This document shows, piece after piece, positions 42,339 through 50,213 of a DNA stretch of 50,213 nt. The notes below the pieces were generated by a model. That model saw only the letters and a program-made list of their open reading frames with translations, ran no database searches and was not told the DNA's origin. The translations under genes and the position numbers were made by a program. The stretch lies in NCBI GenBank assembly GCA_964582985.1, contig CAZOUM010000015.1, positions 1 through 50,213 on the forward strand, written 5' to 3'. This DNA comes from CAZQYB01 sp964582985. Its GTDB lineage: Bacteria > Planctomycetota > Phycisphaerae > Sedimentisphaerales > Anaerobacaceae. Numbering within the stretch: the first letter of the stretch is position 1; the number at the start of each line of letters is the position of its first letter.

Positions 42339-43694
42339 ATGAGTAGAGACAGTTACACACGTCGTGATTTTTTGAAGACTTTGGGGATAGCAACGACAGC
42401 TTTAGCAATACCGGGCTGCAGGAGCAGCAGAAAAGCTTCTGCCGGCAAACCCAATTTTGTTGTCATTTTTACCGACGACCAGGGCTACGCTGACGTCGGT
42501 TGTTTTGGGGCAAAAGGGTTCGAAACACCCAATCTTGACCAAATGGCCGCCGAGGGCGCCAAGTTCACCAGCTTTTACTCGGCCGCTCCCGTCTGCACGC
42601 CGTCACGGGCGGCCCTGTTGACCGGCTGCTATCCCATGCGCGTCAGCATTCCCCGCGTCCTGTTTCCAAGAGACAACATCGGCTTGAACCCCGACGAAAT
42701 CACTATCGCCGATATACTCAAGACCCGCGGCTACGCCACCTGCTGCATCGGCAAGTGGCATCTCGGACATCTGCCGGAGTTTCTGCCGACCCGGCAGGGC
42801 TTCGACTATTACTTCGGGATTCCTTATTCAAATGATATGAACCCTGTTGTGCTTGTCGAAGGTGAGCAGACAATCGAGCGCAAACCCGACCAGAGCCAGT
42901 TGACTCGCCGCTACACCGAAAAGGCCGTGCAGTTCATCAAGAAAAACAAGAACCGGCCCTTCTTCGTTTACCTGCCCCACACAATGCCCCACGTACCGCT
43001 GTTTGTCTCCGACAAGTTCAAAGGCAAATCCAGGCAGGGACTTTACGGCGATGTCATTATGGAGCTCGACTGGTCGGTCGGCCAAATACTCAAAACACTC
43101 AAGCAGCTTGGCATTGATGAAAAGACGCTGGTGATTTTCACCTCGGACAACGGGCCGTGGCTTTCCAAGGGTGCCCACGGTGGCTCTGCAAAACCTTTGC
43201 GAGACGGCAAATTCGCAACCTACGAAGGCGGCATGCGCGAGCCTTGCATCATGCGCTGGCCCGGCAAAATCCCCGCTGGCGCCGTCTGCTCCGAAATAGC
43301 AACAACCATGGACTTCCTTCCCACGTTCGCAAAGCTGGCCGGCGCAAAGGTACCCACCGACCGGATTATCGACGGAAAGGATATTTTCGCACTGATGACG
43401 GACCCGAAGGCCAAAACCCCCTACAAAGAATTTTTCTACTACTTCGAAACCCAGCTTGGGGCCGTCCGCTCCGGCCAATGGAAACTAATCTTGGAGCGTA
43501 AGAGGGGAAGGGAGACCATCCCTGCGGGACTCTACAACCTGGAAGAAGACATTGGGGAGACGCAAGATGTTTCCGCACAGCATCCCGCAATAGTTCGGCG
43601 GCTCGCCGCCCTGGCTGATAAAATTCGTGAGGATATCGGCGACTCCGTCGCCGGAGTAACAGGCAAAAACGTAAGACCCCACGGCCGCGTCTAA
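42339..43694 (+). CDS. Tat-type lipoprotein arylsulfatase
   Basis: This 451-residue protein begins with a twin-arginine signal (YTRRDFLKTLGIATTALAI) and a lipobox PGC at residue 27. The active-site motif is CTPSRAALLTG (about residue 86), the standard C-x-P-S-R for formylglycine. Metal-site blocks are FVVIFTDDQGYADVGCFGAK and TLVIFTSDNGPWLSKGAHGG, and the substrate-side GKWHLG and HTMPHVPL motifs are present. It belongs to the S1 group common in planctomycetes and acts on sulfated glycans outside the cytoplasm. AAGGAGA lies before the ATG. It probably shares a transcript with the sulfatase before it. Confidence 0.95.
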   Translation: MSRDSYTRRDFLKTLGIATTALAIPGCRSSRKASAGKPNFVVIFTDDQGYADVGCFGAKGFETPNLDQMAAEGAKFTSFYSAAPVCTPSRAALLTGCYPMRVSIPRVLFPRDNIGLNPDEITIADILKTRGYATCCIGKWHLGHLPEFLPTRQGFDYYFGIPYSNDMNPVVLVEGEQTIERKPDQSQLTRRYTEKAVQFIKKNKNRPFFVYLPHTMPHVPLFVSDKFKGKSRQGLYGDVIMELDWSVGQILKTLKQLGIDEKTLVIFTSDNGPWLSKGAHGGSAKPLRDGKFATYEGGMREPCIMRWPGKIPAGAVCSEIATTMDFLPTFAKLAGAKVPTDRIIDGKDIFALMTDPKAKTPYKEFFYYFETQLGAVRSGQWKLILERKRGRETIPAGLYNLEEDIGETQDVSAQHPAIVRRLAALADKIREDIGDSVAGVTGKNVRPHGRV

Positions 43695-43759
43695 ACAGAC
43701 CCGGCCGATAGCGGCTTCTGCCCTTGCGAAATTGCTGCAACCTGGATATTATGGCGTAA

Positions 43760-44245
43760 ATGGCAGCGAAATCGCGCAAAGACAAGGCCAAGCGAGGCTC
43801 TGCGGCGGTCAACAAAAAGGCCTATCGAAACTATGAGCTTATCGAGAGGTTCGAGGCCGGTCTGGAACTCCTGGGCACGGAGGTAAAATCGTTGCGGGCT
43901 GGTGCCGCGGACTTGAGCGGCTCATACGCGAGAATTGACAGTGACGAATGCTGGCTTGTCGGCGCAAACATAGCACAATACGAAAAGGCGGGCTTGGCCA
44001 ATCACGACCCGACCAGAAAAAGAAAACTGCTGCTGCACAAGACCCAAATCCGCAAAGTGACAGTTAAGCTTGAGCAGCGGGGTTTTACATTTGTACCCCT
44101 GCGAATCTACTTCAATGACAGGGGCCTGGCGAAAATAGAATTGGCACTGGCCAGAGGCAAAAGAAAATACGACAAGAGAACCAGAATTACCGAACGCACA
44201 CAGAAACGGGAAGTCGACAGGGATATGAAGAAGTATCGCCGATAA
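43760..44245 (+). CDS. smpB: SsrA-binding protein SmpB
   Basis: SmpB binds tmRNA and delivers it to stalled ribosomes. Its motifs are clear: NKKAYRNYELIERFEAGLEL, LGTEVKSLRAG, LSGSYARID, HDPTRKRKLLLHKTQI, RKVTVKLEQRGFTFVPLRIY, ALARGKRKYDKR and the basic C-terminal tail. The length of 161 residues is normal. The partner tmRNA gene is at 3450-3801, about 40 kb away. No strong ribosome site precedes the ATG. The DUF1844 gene follows after 35 bases. Confidence 0.96.
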   Translation: MAAKSRKDKAKRGSAAVNKKAYRNYELIERFEAGLELLGTEVKSLRAGAADLSGSYARIDSDECWLVGANIAQYEKAGLANHDPTRKRKLLLHKTQIRKVTVKLEQRGFTFVPLRIYFNDRGLAKIELALARGKRKYDKRTRITERTQKREVDRDMKKYRR

Positions 44246-44280
44246 CTAAAAGATGAGAAATTTATAGAGGCTCGTAAATT

Positions 44281-44691
44281 ATGGCTGAAGAAGAAAAAAA
44301 ACAGGAGAAAAAAATCATAATCGATGAGGATTGGAAAAAGGAGGCCCAGAAAGAGAAAGAGATATTGGCTGCCAAGGAAGAATCTGAGAAAAAAGAGGCA
44401 CTGGAAGAAGACAAGCACCGCGGTCCCTTACCTAAGGGCAATTTTGCCGCGCTGATAAGCATGCTCACTACGCAGGCGTTATTTGCCTTGGGCGTCCTGC
44501 AGATAAAAGGACAGGAAGAAAAGGGGCCGGATTTGGAGATGGCAAAATACAATATCGATATGCTCGAAACCCTTGAGGAGAAAACCAAGGGAAATCTGAC
44601 CGAAGAGGAACAGCAGGTCTTGACAAATACTCTCAACGAGGTCCGTATGGCCTACGTTAAGATCGCAGATCAAGCCCCGCCTAAACCTTAA
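44281..44691 (+). CDS. DUF1844 family protein
   Basis: This 136-residue protein has a highly charged N-terminus rich in Lys and Glu (1-50, likely coiled coil) and the DUF1844 core: GNFAALISMLTTQALFALGV, then DLEMAKYNIDMLETLEEKTK and LTEEEQQVLTNTLNEVRMAY. The function of the family is unknown. A GAGG site precedes the ATG by about 10 bases. It lies between smpB and a small membrane protein, in the same direction, which is an order I would treat as an operon. Confidence 0.88.
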   Translation: MAEEEKKQEKKIIIDEDWKKEAQKEKEILAAKEESEKKEALEEDKHRGPLPKGNFAALISMLTTQALFALGVLQIKGQEEKGPDLEMAKYNIDMLETLEEKTKGNLTEEEQQVLTNTLNEVRMAYVKIADQAPPKP

Positions 44692-44749
44692 TAAACGACG
44701 GTGTAACTATAATAGACAAACAAATCTTGTTCGTTAACGGAGAAAAGTA

Positions 44750-45367
44750 GTGAAAAGCCAAAAGGCTTTATCAACTCGCATCGTTTTCTTCATTGGTCTT
44801 GCTATTGGTATCACCATGGTTTTTCTGATTGGTGTAATCATGAGTCGCACAATAGGAAAAGAACTTACAAGCGGTTCAAGAACTTTCGGCGATATAAGAA
44901 TAGTTGTCCAGAAACAGGGAGACCCCAAAGGCATTGAAATTCCTGAAGGACTGTTGGTAGAGCACGCGAAAGAGCTTTGGATAGCAAAGGACGATATCCC
45001 GTTTCTGCTGATAACGCAAGATAAAGCAGGCAAAGTTAACAGTTTGTATCTATGTAAACACTCCCATAGACCTGTCTTCTGGATGAAACCTTTGCATTCT
45101 CCAGGTAAATGGGGCAATGCCGTGTATAGTTGTGTCAGGTTAACCGAAAAGCCCGTCGGAGATGCTCTCACAGATATAGACTTTAACGGTCGTTTTGATT
45201 TTAAACTTACTTGCGCCGCTGATGGAAATGGTATATCACGTTTTATATTTGTCGATGATTCTTGGCAAAAGGTCGATCATTACAGTGCTAAAGAAATGGA
45301 AGCAACAATCAGAGAAACGAGATATACCTTTGACCCCAACACCGGTTGCTGGGAGATGGCTCAATAA
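44750..45367 (+). CDS. Unknown protein with N-terminal membrane anchor
   Basis: This 205-residue protein starts at GTG (44750) with GGAGA nine bases upstream. An N-terminal helix (residues 9-30, IVFFIGLAIGITMVFLIGVI) should anchor it with the rest outside. The outer part contains TFGDIRIVVQKQGD, KDDIPFLLITQDKAGKVN and KLTCAADGNGISRFIFVDDS, none of which I can assign. The size and layout fit small envelope proteins of planctomycetes. It precedes trpC by about 30 bases, but a functional tie is not evident. Confidence 0.65.
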   Translation: MKSQKALSTRIVFFIGLAIGITMVFLIGVIMSRTIGKELTSGSRTFGDIRIVVQKQGDPKGIEIPEGLLVEHAKELWIAKDDIPFLLITQDKAGKVNSLYLCKHSHRPVFWMKPLHSPGKWGNAVYSCVRLTEKPVGDALTDIDFNGRFDFKLTCAADGNGISRFIFVDDSWQKVDHYSAKEMEATIRETRYTFDPNTGCWEMAQ

Positions 45368-45398
45368 TTGAGCTTATATAACGCCAAGTATTGCTATA

Positions 45399-46202
45399 AT
45401 GGCGAATATATTAGAAAAAATCATTGCGGATAAAAAGGCCGAAGTCAGCTATCGGCGCTCACAAAAGAGTCTTGAGCAGCTCAAAGAAGATGTTCGCTCG
45501 AAGCCCAAGTGCCGTAACTTCTACAAAGCTGTTACCAAGCGCAACAGCCGCGGCATAAACGTTATCGCTGAGGTCAAAAAGGCATCGCCGTCGGCCGGTG
45601 TTATTCGTCAGGATTTCGACCCGGTGACAATTGCGCAGACCTACGAGAAATGCGGCGCCGATGCAATCAGCGTGCTCACCGATGAAAAATATTTCCAGGG
45701 TCGGCTCGAATACATAAACCAAATCAAGCAAGTGGTTGACTTGCCGGTTCTGCGAAAAGACTTTATTATTGACGTTTGGCAGGTTTACGAATCCCGTGCC
45801 GCCGGCGCCGATGCGATACTTTTGATAGCCGAAGCACTCAAGCCCGGCGAGCTTATGGACTTAATGATAGCCGCTGCAGAACTAACGCTTACGGTCCTTC
45901 TTGAGGTGCACCAGGCCGATACGCTCCTGGCGGTCCGAAGTCTGATTGGCTTCCCTAAAAAGGGCTACAGCATTCTTGGAATCAACAATCGTGACCTCAG
46001 CACAATGCAGGCCGATTTGAATACGACCAGCCGATTGGCCGAGCTTTTCGACAATAAAAACGAACTCGTCGCCGAAAGTGGAATAAAGTCACGGGCCGAT
46101 GTTGAAAAGCTAAAGTCCGTCGGCGTAAGGGCCGTCCTTGTCGGCCAGGTATTGTGTGAGAGCCCTGATATAGAAAAGAAATTCACGGAGCTGTTCGGCT
46201 GA
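45399..46202 (+). CDS. trpC: Indole-3-glycerol phosphate synthase
   Basis: TrpC closes the indole ring in tryptophan biosynthesis. The protein shows the full set of family motifs: ILEKIIADKKAEV, NVIAEVKKASPSAGVIR (catalytic Lys), AISVLTDEKYFQG, LPVLRKDFIIDVWQVYESRA, ADAILLIAEAL, LLEVHQ, ILGINNRDLSTM and VAESGIKSRADVEKL. The length of 267 residues is normal. It stands apart from other trp genes here. A decayed copy of its last 18 codons lies at 47178-47234. Confidence 0.96.
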   Translation: MANILEKIIADKKAEVSYRRSQKSLEQLKEDVRSKPKCRNFYKAVTKRNSRGINVIAEVKKASPSAGVIRQDFDPVTIAQTYEKCGADAISVLTDEKYFQGRLEYINQIKQVVDLPVLRKDFIIDVWQVYESRAAGADAILLIAEALKPGELMDLMIAAAELTLTVLLEVHQADTLLAVRSLIGFPKKGYSILGINNRDLSTMQADLNTTSRLAELFDNKNELVAESGIKSRADVEKLKSVGVRAVLVGQVLCESPDIEKKFTELFG

Positions 46203-46208
46203 CGACCG

Positions 46209-47012
46209 ATGGATTATCTAATTTTGGCGGCAATTGGTATTGTGATGGGGCTTTTCGGCGGCCTGCTCGGCATCGGCGGTTCGGTCGTTATGATTCCCGC
46301 CCTTGTATTTGCCCTCGGCGAAAACCAGCATCTCTATCAGGCCTCCGCCATGATTTGTAATTTCTTCGTTGGGACCACAGCAGCAATGGTCCATAAAAAA
46401 GCCGATGTCTTAGTCTTGGATGTTATTAAGTGGCTGGTCCCCGCCGCTGCTGTCGGTATTATAATCGGCGTTGCTATCAGTAACAGCTCCGCCTTTGCCC
46501 ACGGCAACAGTTATCTCTTGGCCCGCATGTTTGGGCTCTTTATGATTTATGTGGTTGCTTACAACTGTCTAAAATTCCGCAGGCATAGCAGCCAAGCCGA
46601 TGACTTTGACATATCCAAAACCCGCAGTTCGCTTCCTTTGACCATACTTTGTGGTTTGTTGACCGGAATACCGGCCGGCTTGTTGGGAATCGGCGGCGGA
46701 ACTATCTGTGTCCCTGCACAGCAGTTTTTCTTGAAGATGCCGTTGAAAAGGGCTATCAGCAACTCCGCCGCTACTATTGCTTCGATTGCACTAATAGGGG
46801 CATTTTACAAGAACATAACGCTGCCGCAGCACAGTATCGAGATAACCGAGTCTCTCAGGATAGCGATACTTGTAATTCCCTGTGCTATCGTGGGTGCCTT
46901 TTTGGGCAGTAGGGCTATGCACAAACTGCCGAGCAATATAGTCAGAGCTGTTTTCATCCTCATTTGCGCCCTTGCCTGCTATAAGCTGCTCACCGTCGCA
47001 CCGGCTGGCTGA
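46209..47012 (+). CDS. TSUP family (TauE/SafE-like) membrane permease
   Basis: This 267-residue protein has about eight membrane helices and the duplicated glycine-rich signature of the TSUP family: GLFGGLLGIGGSVVMIPALV near residue 14 and GIPAGLLGIGGGTICVPAQQ near 154. Members export or import sulfite, sulfoacetate and other small organic or sulfur anions. It begins six bases after trpC without a strong ribosome site. It lies between trpC and the glnS remnant. Given the sulfatases in the window a link to sulfur is tempting, but nothing in the sequence shows it. Confidence 0.9.
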   Translation: MDYLILAAIGIVMGLFGGLLGIGGSVVMIPALVFALGENQHLYQASAMICNFFVGTTAAMVHKKADVLVLDVIKWLVPAAAVGIIIGVAISNSSAFAHGNSYLLARMFGLFMIYVVAYNCLKFRRHSSQADDFDISKTRSSLPLTILCGLLTGIPAGLLGIGGGTICVPAQQFFLKMPLKRAISNSAATIASIALIGAFYKNITLPQHSIEITESLRIAILVIPCAIVGAFLGSRAMHKLPSNIVRAVFILICALACYKLLTVAPAG

Positions 47013-47015
47013 CCG

Positions 47016-47177
47016 TCAGCGTTCACTGTCTTTTCTCTGCGCTTTCTGGATTTTTGCCCACTCGTCACGCAATGTCACCGTCCTGTTAAATACGAGCTTT
47101 CCGGAAGAGCTGTCAGGGTCGATGCAGAAATAGCCCAGCCGCTCGAACTGGTATCGCCTTAGCTGCTTTGCATCCAC
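47016..47177 (-). pseudogene. Duplicate 3' end of glnS
   Basis: The minus strand encodes YQFERLGYFCIDPDSSSGKL and VFNRTVTLRDEWAKIQKAQR, matching the last 45 or so residues of the full GlnS at 48023 (FQFERLGYFCVDPDTTAGKL, VFNRTVSLRDPWARIQKLRK) with scattered changes. The match runs back to LVDAK, then stops at about 47177, where sequence from the 3' end of trpC begins on the other strand. No 5' part of the gene remains, so it is a remnant. The amount of divergence argues against a very recent duplication. Confidence 0.85.
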
Positions 47178-47234
47178 CAGACGCTGTGTGAAAACCCTCA
47201 TATAGAAAAGAAATTCGCCGAACTACTCGGCTAA
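47178..47234 (+). pseudogene. Duplicate 3' end of trpC
   Basis: The plus strand encodes QTLCENPHIEKKFAELLG and a TAA. The intact TrpC ends QVLCESPDIEKKFTELFG, so 13 of 18 residues agree, and the bases after the stop (AACAACC versus GACGACC) also match. It joins directly to the glnS remnant on the left. Confidence 0.8.
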
Positions 47235-47270
47235 CAACCAAGTTCGAGGTGGCCCTAATAATCTTCTATT

Positions 47271-47999
47271 TCAATTTTCTCCAGTTCTTCTTGTAGAATC
47301 GAGCAACTTGACATCCTCTGATTTGTTACCAGCTTTGTCATATACGTATACCCACACATCCACTTTATTAGCTTTTGGAACAGAAACCCATACAGGAGGC
47401 AAAGTGTCTTCCCAAAATTTGCCCGGGTAAAGGCTTTCGATGGAGAAGTCGTCGCTTCGGATGTATTTGTTAACCAATTGCTCAAAATCAGTATTTACGT
47501 ATTTACTCCAAAGCTGTCCATCTTTCTGCTGATGCTTATCTCGAATTTGTATTGCAACCCAATGAGCATCCGCAACTTCAAAAGGCAAGCAGTGAACATA
47601 TGCAGGATAATCTTCTTCTAACGTTGTTTTCACGCCATTTGAATCAACGTATTCCTCTTTTATGACAAAACCAATGGTATCTCTATCTTCGTCAAATATT
47701 GTGAACGCAAGCAGGACTTTATCAATCTTTTGAGGTTTACCTAATACCGCATTGACGAGGATGGGCTTGCAGTCAACAACATCGTTTTGCCATTTTGACA
47801 TAGCCAATTCGGCATGTTTTTTAACATCAACAGGATTTTCAGGATTTTTTATAATTCTTCCGAGAACGTAAACGACGGGGTCAAAATCCTTTGATTCCGA
47901 CGAATTTTTTCTGCATGCTGAAACAGTCAGCAGCAAAAACGTCATGAAAAGAACCATACGTACTAAAACATACTTGTTTGATGATATGTGTCCTTTCAT
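47271..47999 (-). CDS. Unknown lipoprotein
   Basis: The 242-residue protein starts at the ATG at 47999, with AAGGGG seven bases upstream; the longer frame to 48059 overlaps glnS and lacks support. A signal sequence ends in the lipobox LLTVSAC near residue 28, so it is probably lipid-anchored. The mature part includes DPVVYVLGRIIKNPENPVD, VLLAFTIFDEDRDTIGFVIK and YVYDKAGNKSEDVKLLDS, not assignable to a family. It lies between the trpC remnant and glnS, in the position taken by the TSUP gene in the other trpC-glnS interval. Confidence 0.75.
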   Translation of the reverse strand: MKGHISSNKYVLVRMVLFMTFLLLTVSACRKNSSESKDFDPVVYVLGRIIKNPENPVDVKKHAELAMSKWQNDVVDCKPILVNAVLGKPQKIDKVLLAFTIFDEDRDTIGFVIKEEYVDSNGVKTTLEEDYPAYVHCLPFEVADAHWVAIQIRDKHQQKDGQLWSKYVNTDFEQLVNKYIRSDDFSIESLYPGKFWEDTLPPVWVSVPKANKVDVWVYVYDKAGNKSEDVKLLDSTRRTGEN

Positions 48000-48022
48000 G
48001 ATAATCCCCTTCAAGATTGTAC

Positions 48023-49726
48023 CTATCTCTTCTTCCGCAGCTTTTGGATTCTGGCCCAAGGGTCACGCAGCGATACTGTCCGATTAAATACGAGCTTTCC
48101 AGCAGTAGTGTCGGGGTCAACGCAGAAATAGCCCAGCCGTTCAAACTGAAACCTGTCCGACGGTTTTGCGTCTGCAAGTGACGGCTCAACTTTGCAGGAA
48201 GTCAGTACCTCCAGCGATTTCGGATTGACGTTCGATTTGAAATCCTCGCCCTCGGCAACATTGTCCGGGTTCCCCTTTGTAAAGAGATGCTCGTACAAGC
48301 GCACTTCGGCTTCGATTGCGTGTCCTGCCGAGACCCAGTGCAGCGTTGATTTGACCTTGCGGCCGTCCGGTGCGTCACCACCTCGCGTCGCCGGGTCATA
48401 CGTGCAGTGCAGCTCAACAACTTGGCCGTTTTCGTCTTTGACTACGTCGGTACAGGTAACAAAGTACGCATATCGCAGCCGAACCTCTCGGCCGGGTGCT
48501 AAGCGGTAGAACTTCTTCGGCGGGCTCTCCATAAAATCTTCTCGTTCGATGTACAGTTCCTTCGAGAATGGGACCTTTCGCGTGCCCGCGCTTGGGTCCT
48601 CGGGATTGTTGATGGCCTCCATCTCTTCGACCTTACCTTCAGGGTAGTTGTCGATGATAACTTTTAATGGCCGCAGAACTGCCATCACTCTTGGCGACGT
48701 CTTGTTCAAATCTTCCCGCACACAGTGTTCGAGCAGTGCAATATCAACGGTACTGTTGAACTTATTGACCCCGATGCGCTTACAGAAGTTTCGGATAGAC
48801 TCCGGCGAATAACCGCGACGTCGCAGCCCGCAAATGGTCGGCATACGCGGGTCGTCCCACCCACTGACCAAACCCTCCTGAACTAATTGCAGCAGCTTTC
48901 GCTTGCTCATCACGGTATAGGATAGATTTAGCCGGGCGAACTCAATCTGTTGCGAATGGTAAACGCCCAACTGGTCAAGGTACCAGTCATATAACGGACG
49001 ATGATTTTCAAATTCCAGTGTGCAAATCGAATGTGTGATTTTTTCAACAGAATCTTCCAGCCCGTGCGCCCAGTCATACGTCGGATAAATGCACCACTTA
49101 TCGCCTGTGCGGTGGTGTGTTGCGTGCAGGATGCGATACATAATCGGGTCGCGCATATTCAGGTTGGGATGCGCCATATCAATCTTGGCCCGCAGCGTCC
49201 GCAAGCCGTCGGGAAACTCACCTGCGCGCATCCCTTCAAACAAATCAAGGTTCTCTTCGGCGCCGCGGTCACGATACGGACCGTTCTTCCCAGGCTCAGT
49301 TAAGGTGCCGCGGTATTCTCTGATCTCGTCTGCCGTCAAGTCACAGACGTATGCCTTGCCGGCTCTTATGAGCTGCACCGCGTACTCATACATCTGCTCA
49401 AAGTAGCCCGAGGCAAAGTATAGTCGCTCTTCCCAATCGAACCCGAGCCATCGGACGTCTTCCTTGATAGCCTCGATATACTCTTCTTCTTCTTTTATTG
49501 GATTGGTGTCATCGAAGCGCAGATTGCACAGGCCACCTTTGTTCTCGGCTGCGATGCCAAAACTCAGGCAGATAGCCTTGGCGTGCCCGATGTGAAGATA
49601 GCCGTTCGGCTCAGGTGGAAATCGAGTATGCACCCGCCCATCCCATTTATTAGTCTTTAGGTCTTCGGCGACAATCTGCCGAATAAAATCGAGTTTGATA
49701 TTTTCTTCCTTGCTCGGCGTTTTCAC
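48023..49726 (-). CDS. glnS: Glutaminyl-tRNA synthetase
   Basis: GlnRS charges tRNA-Gln directly with glutamine. The protein has the class I HIGH motif in FPPEPNGYLHIGHAKAICL (about residues 37-55), LRFDDTNPIKEEEEYIEAI, the tRNA-contact stretch PTYDWAHGLEDSVEKITHS, the KMSKS-like VMSKRKLLQLV and GWDDPRMPTICGLRRRGYSP. A C-terminal anticodon-binding beta-barrel ends FNRTVSLRDPWARIQK. The length (567 residues) is normal. Its presence suggests the organism need not make Gln-tRNA through GatCAB, although many bacteria carry both. A decayed copy of its 3' end is at 47016-47177. Confidence 0.97.
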   Translation of the reverse strand: MKTPSKEENIKLDFIRQIVAEDLKTNKWDGRVHTRFPPEPNGYLHIGHAKAICLSFGIAAENKGGLCNLRFDDTNPIKEEEEYIEAIKEDVRWLGFDWEERLYFASGYFEQMYEYAVQLIRAGKAYVCDLTADEIREYRGTLTEPGKNGPYRDRGAEENLDLFEGMRAGEFPDGLRTLRAKIDMAHPNLNMRDPIMYRILHATHHRTGDKWCIYPTYDWAHGLEDSVEKITHSICTLEFENHRPLYDWYLDQLGVYHSQQIEFARLNLSYTVMSKRKLLQLVQEGLVSGWDDPRMPTICGLRRRGYSPESIRNFCKRIGVNKFNSTVDIALLEHCVREDLNKTSPRVMAVLRPLKVIIDNYPEGKVEEMEAINNPEDPSAGTRKVPFSKELYIEREDFMESPPKKFYRLAPGREVRLRYAYFVTCTDVVKDENGQVVELHCTYDPATRGGDAPDGRKVKSTLHWVSAGHAIEAEVRLYEHLFTKGNPDNVAEGEDFKSNVNPKSLEVLTSCKVEPSLADAKPSDRFQFERLGYFCVDPDTTAGKLVFNRTVSLRDPWARIQKLRKKR

Positions 49727-49809
49727 GGTTTATCGTTCCCACCTTTCGAATTCAATACATCAAAGTTACCAGCGATGCTAATTTAGCATATTATTATTGC
49801 CTCGTCCAG

Positions 49810-50213
49810 TTAGTCATCGCCGGCGTCTGAAGGAACAGGTACAGATGGTGCTTTAGAAAAGTGAATCCTACAGGATAACTTCACGCGGGAGCACTCGGCG
49901 AGGCGGGGCCAAAAATACAGCAGGAGAATTGAAACGCCGGCCGCAGCCAGGCAGACAAGCTGAGACAAAGTAATAGGGCCAACGTACAGATGATGATCGA
50001 AGTCGCCCCTGAAGATTTCGGTGGCTGCCCGTCCCAGACCGTAGAGAATCAGGAACCATAACAGCATTGTTCCCCGCCATCGTTCGTATTTTAGTACTTT
50101 GAAAACTACGAGAACGCACAGAACAACCAGGATTTCGTAAATCTGCGTCGGGTGCAAAGGTATTCCCGCCGGTGCGCCCGCGGCCCCTTCAGGAAATGTA
50201 ATCGCCCAGGGCA
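49810..50213 (-). CDS. lgt: Prolipoprotein diacylglyceryl transferase, 5' end outside window
   Basis: Lgt transfers diacylglyceryl to the lipobox cysteine of prolipoproteins at the inner membrane. The visible C-terminal part reads PWAITFPEGAAGAPAGIPLH then PTQIYE, the conserved H-P-T/S-Q-x-Y-E motif, followed by a helix, RWRGTMLLWFLILYGLGRAA with the conserved arginine block, TEIFRGDF and a final helix. The frame runs to the window edge; the TTG at 50157 is internal. The C-terminal tail (about 25 polar residues) is longer than usual. The several lipoproteins in this window are its expected substrates. Confidence 0.92.
   Translation of the reverse strand, partial: PWAITFPEGAAGAPAGIPLHPTQIYEILVVLCVLVVFKVLKYERWRGTMLLWFLILYGLGRAATEIFRGDFDHHLYVGPITLSQLVCLAAAGVSILLLYFWPRLAECSRVKLSCRIHFSKAPSVPVPSDAGDD

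Noticed and set aside
43366..43815. Long antisense ORFs inside the sulfatase and GH127 genes
   Set aside because: They follow from codon bias of the real genes and show no family motif.
1..50213. CRISPR arrays, complete insertion sequences, prophage
   Set aside because: No regular repeat-spacer pattern, transposase, or phage structural gene was seen on either strand.

Overview
The window looks like a chromosomal piece of a Planctomycetota bacterium, most likely class Phycisphaerae. This is inferred from the gene mix: Tat-type lipoprotein sulfatases, a two-domain DUF1080 protein, a GH127 enzyme, very long secreted LamG proteins with a pilin-like C-terminus, and ECF sigma factors with non-standard partners. 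No 16S gene is present, so the placement is not proven. Most genes are housekeeping or carbohydrate-related. No complete transposon, prophage or CRISPR array was seen.

Left part (1-5.4 kb). L-rhamnose isomerase lies beside a broken rhamnose transporter gene (rhaT), which abuts a truncated integrase-like ORF. The 3' end of the tmRNA gene is duplicated 1.3 kb away (2110-2137 and 3450-3477). Together these look like the scar of an element that used ssrA as attachment site. Between the copies are a DUF523 gene, a GIY-YIG gene and a decayed second GIY-YIG 3' end. Next come an ECF sigma factor and a membrane protein overlapping it by 4 bases.

Regulatory block (5.6-16.3 kb). A second ECF sigma factor precedes a 2182-residue exported TPR/FN3/LamG protein, a membrane histidine kinase and two tandem OmpR-type response regulators. 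The sigma gene and the giant gene carry the same 20-base motif upstream, which suggests one regulon. hisA follows on the other strand.

AmmeMemoRadiSam block (17.3-24.3 kb, minus strand). Four tightly packed genes encode the radical SAM enzyme, a 60-residue Tat-signal-like peptide, a membrane-anchored MEMO-AMMECR1 fusion, and a 1383-residue fusion of a spermidine-synthase-like membrane protein with a NosR-like FMN/4Fe-4S module. Two kinds of palindromic repeat sit inside these coding regions in frame. This is the best candidate in the window for an undescribed system, apparently a redox module at the cell envelope.

Middle (24.4-37.6 kb). This part holds tRNA-Ser(CGA), NAD synthetase, an exported hydrolase with a duplicated C-terminal module, a nitroreductase-DJ-1/PfpI fusion, tRNA-Gly(CCC), a double DUF1080 protein, a PilT-like ATPase and a pterin-binding methyltransferase-like protein.

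Right part (37.7-50.2 kb). GH127, two small membrane proteins and two sulfatases form a glycan-degradation group. smpB (partner of the tmRNA at 3.6 kb), a DUF1844 gene, trpC, a TSUP permease, glnS and the 3' part of lgt follow. Between trpC and glnS lies a chimeric remnant made of a second glnS 3' end joined to a second trpC 3' end, which suggests recombination between two versions of this interval.
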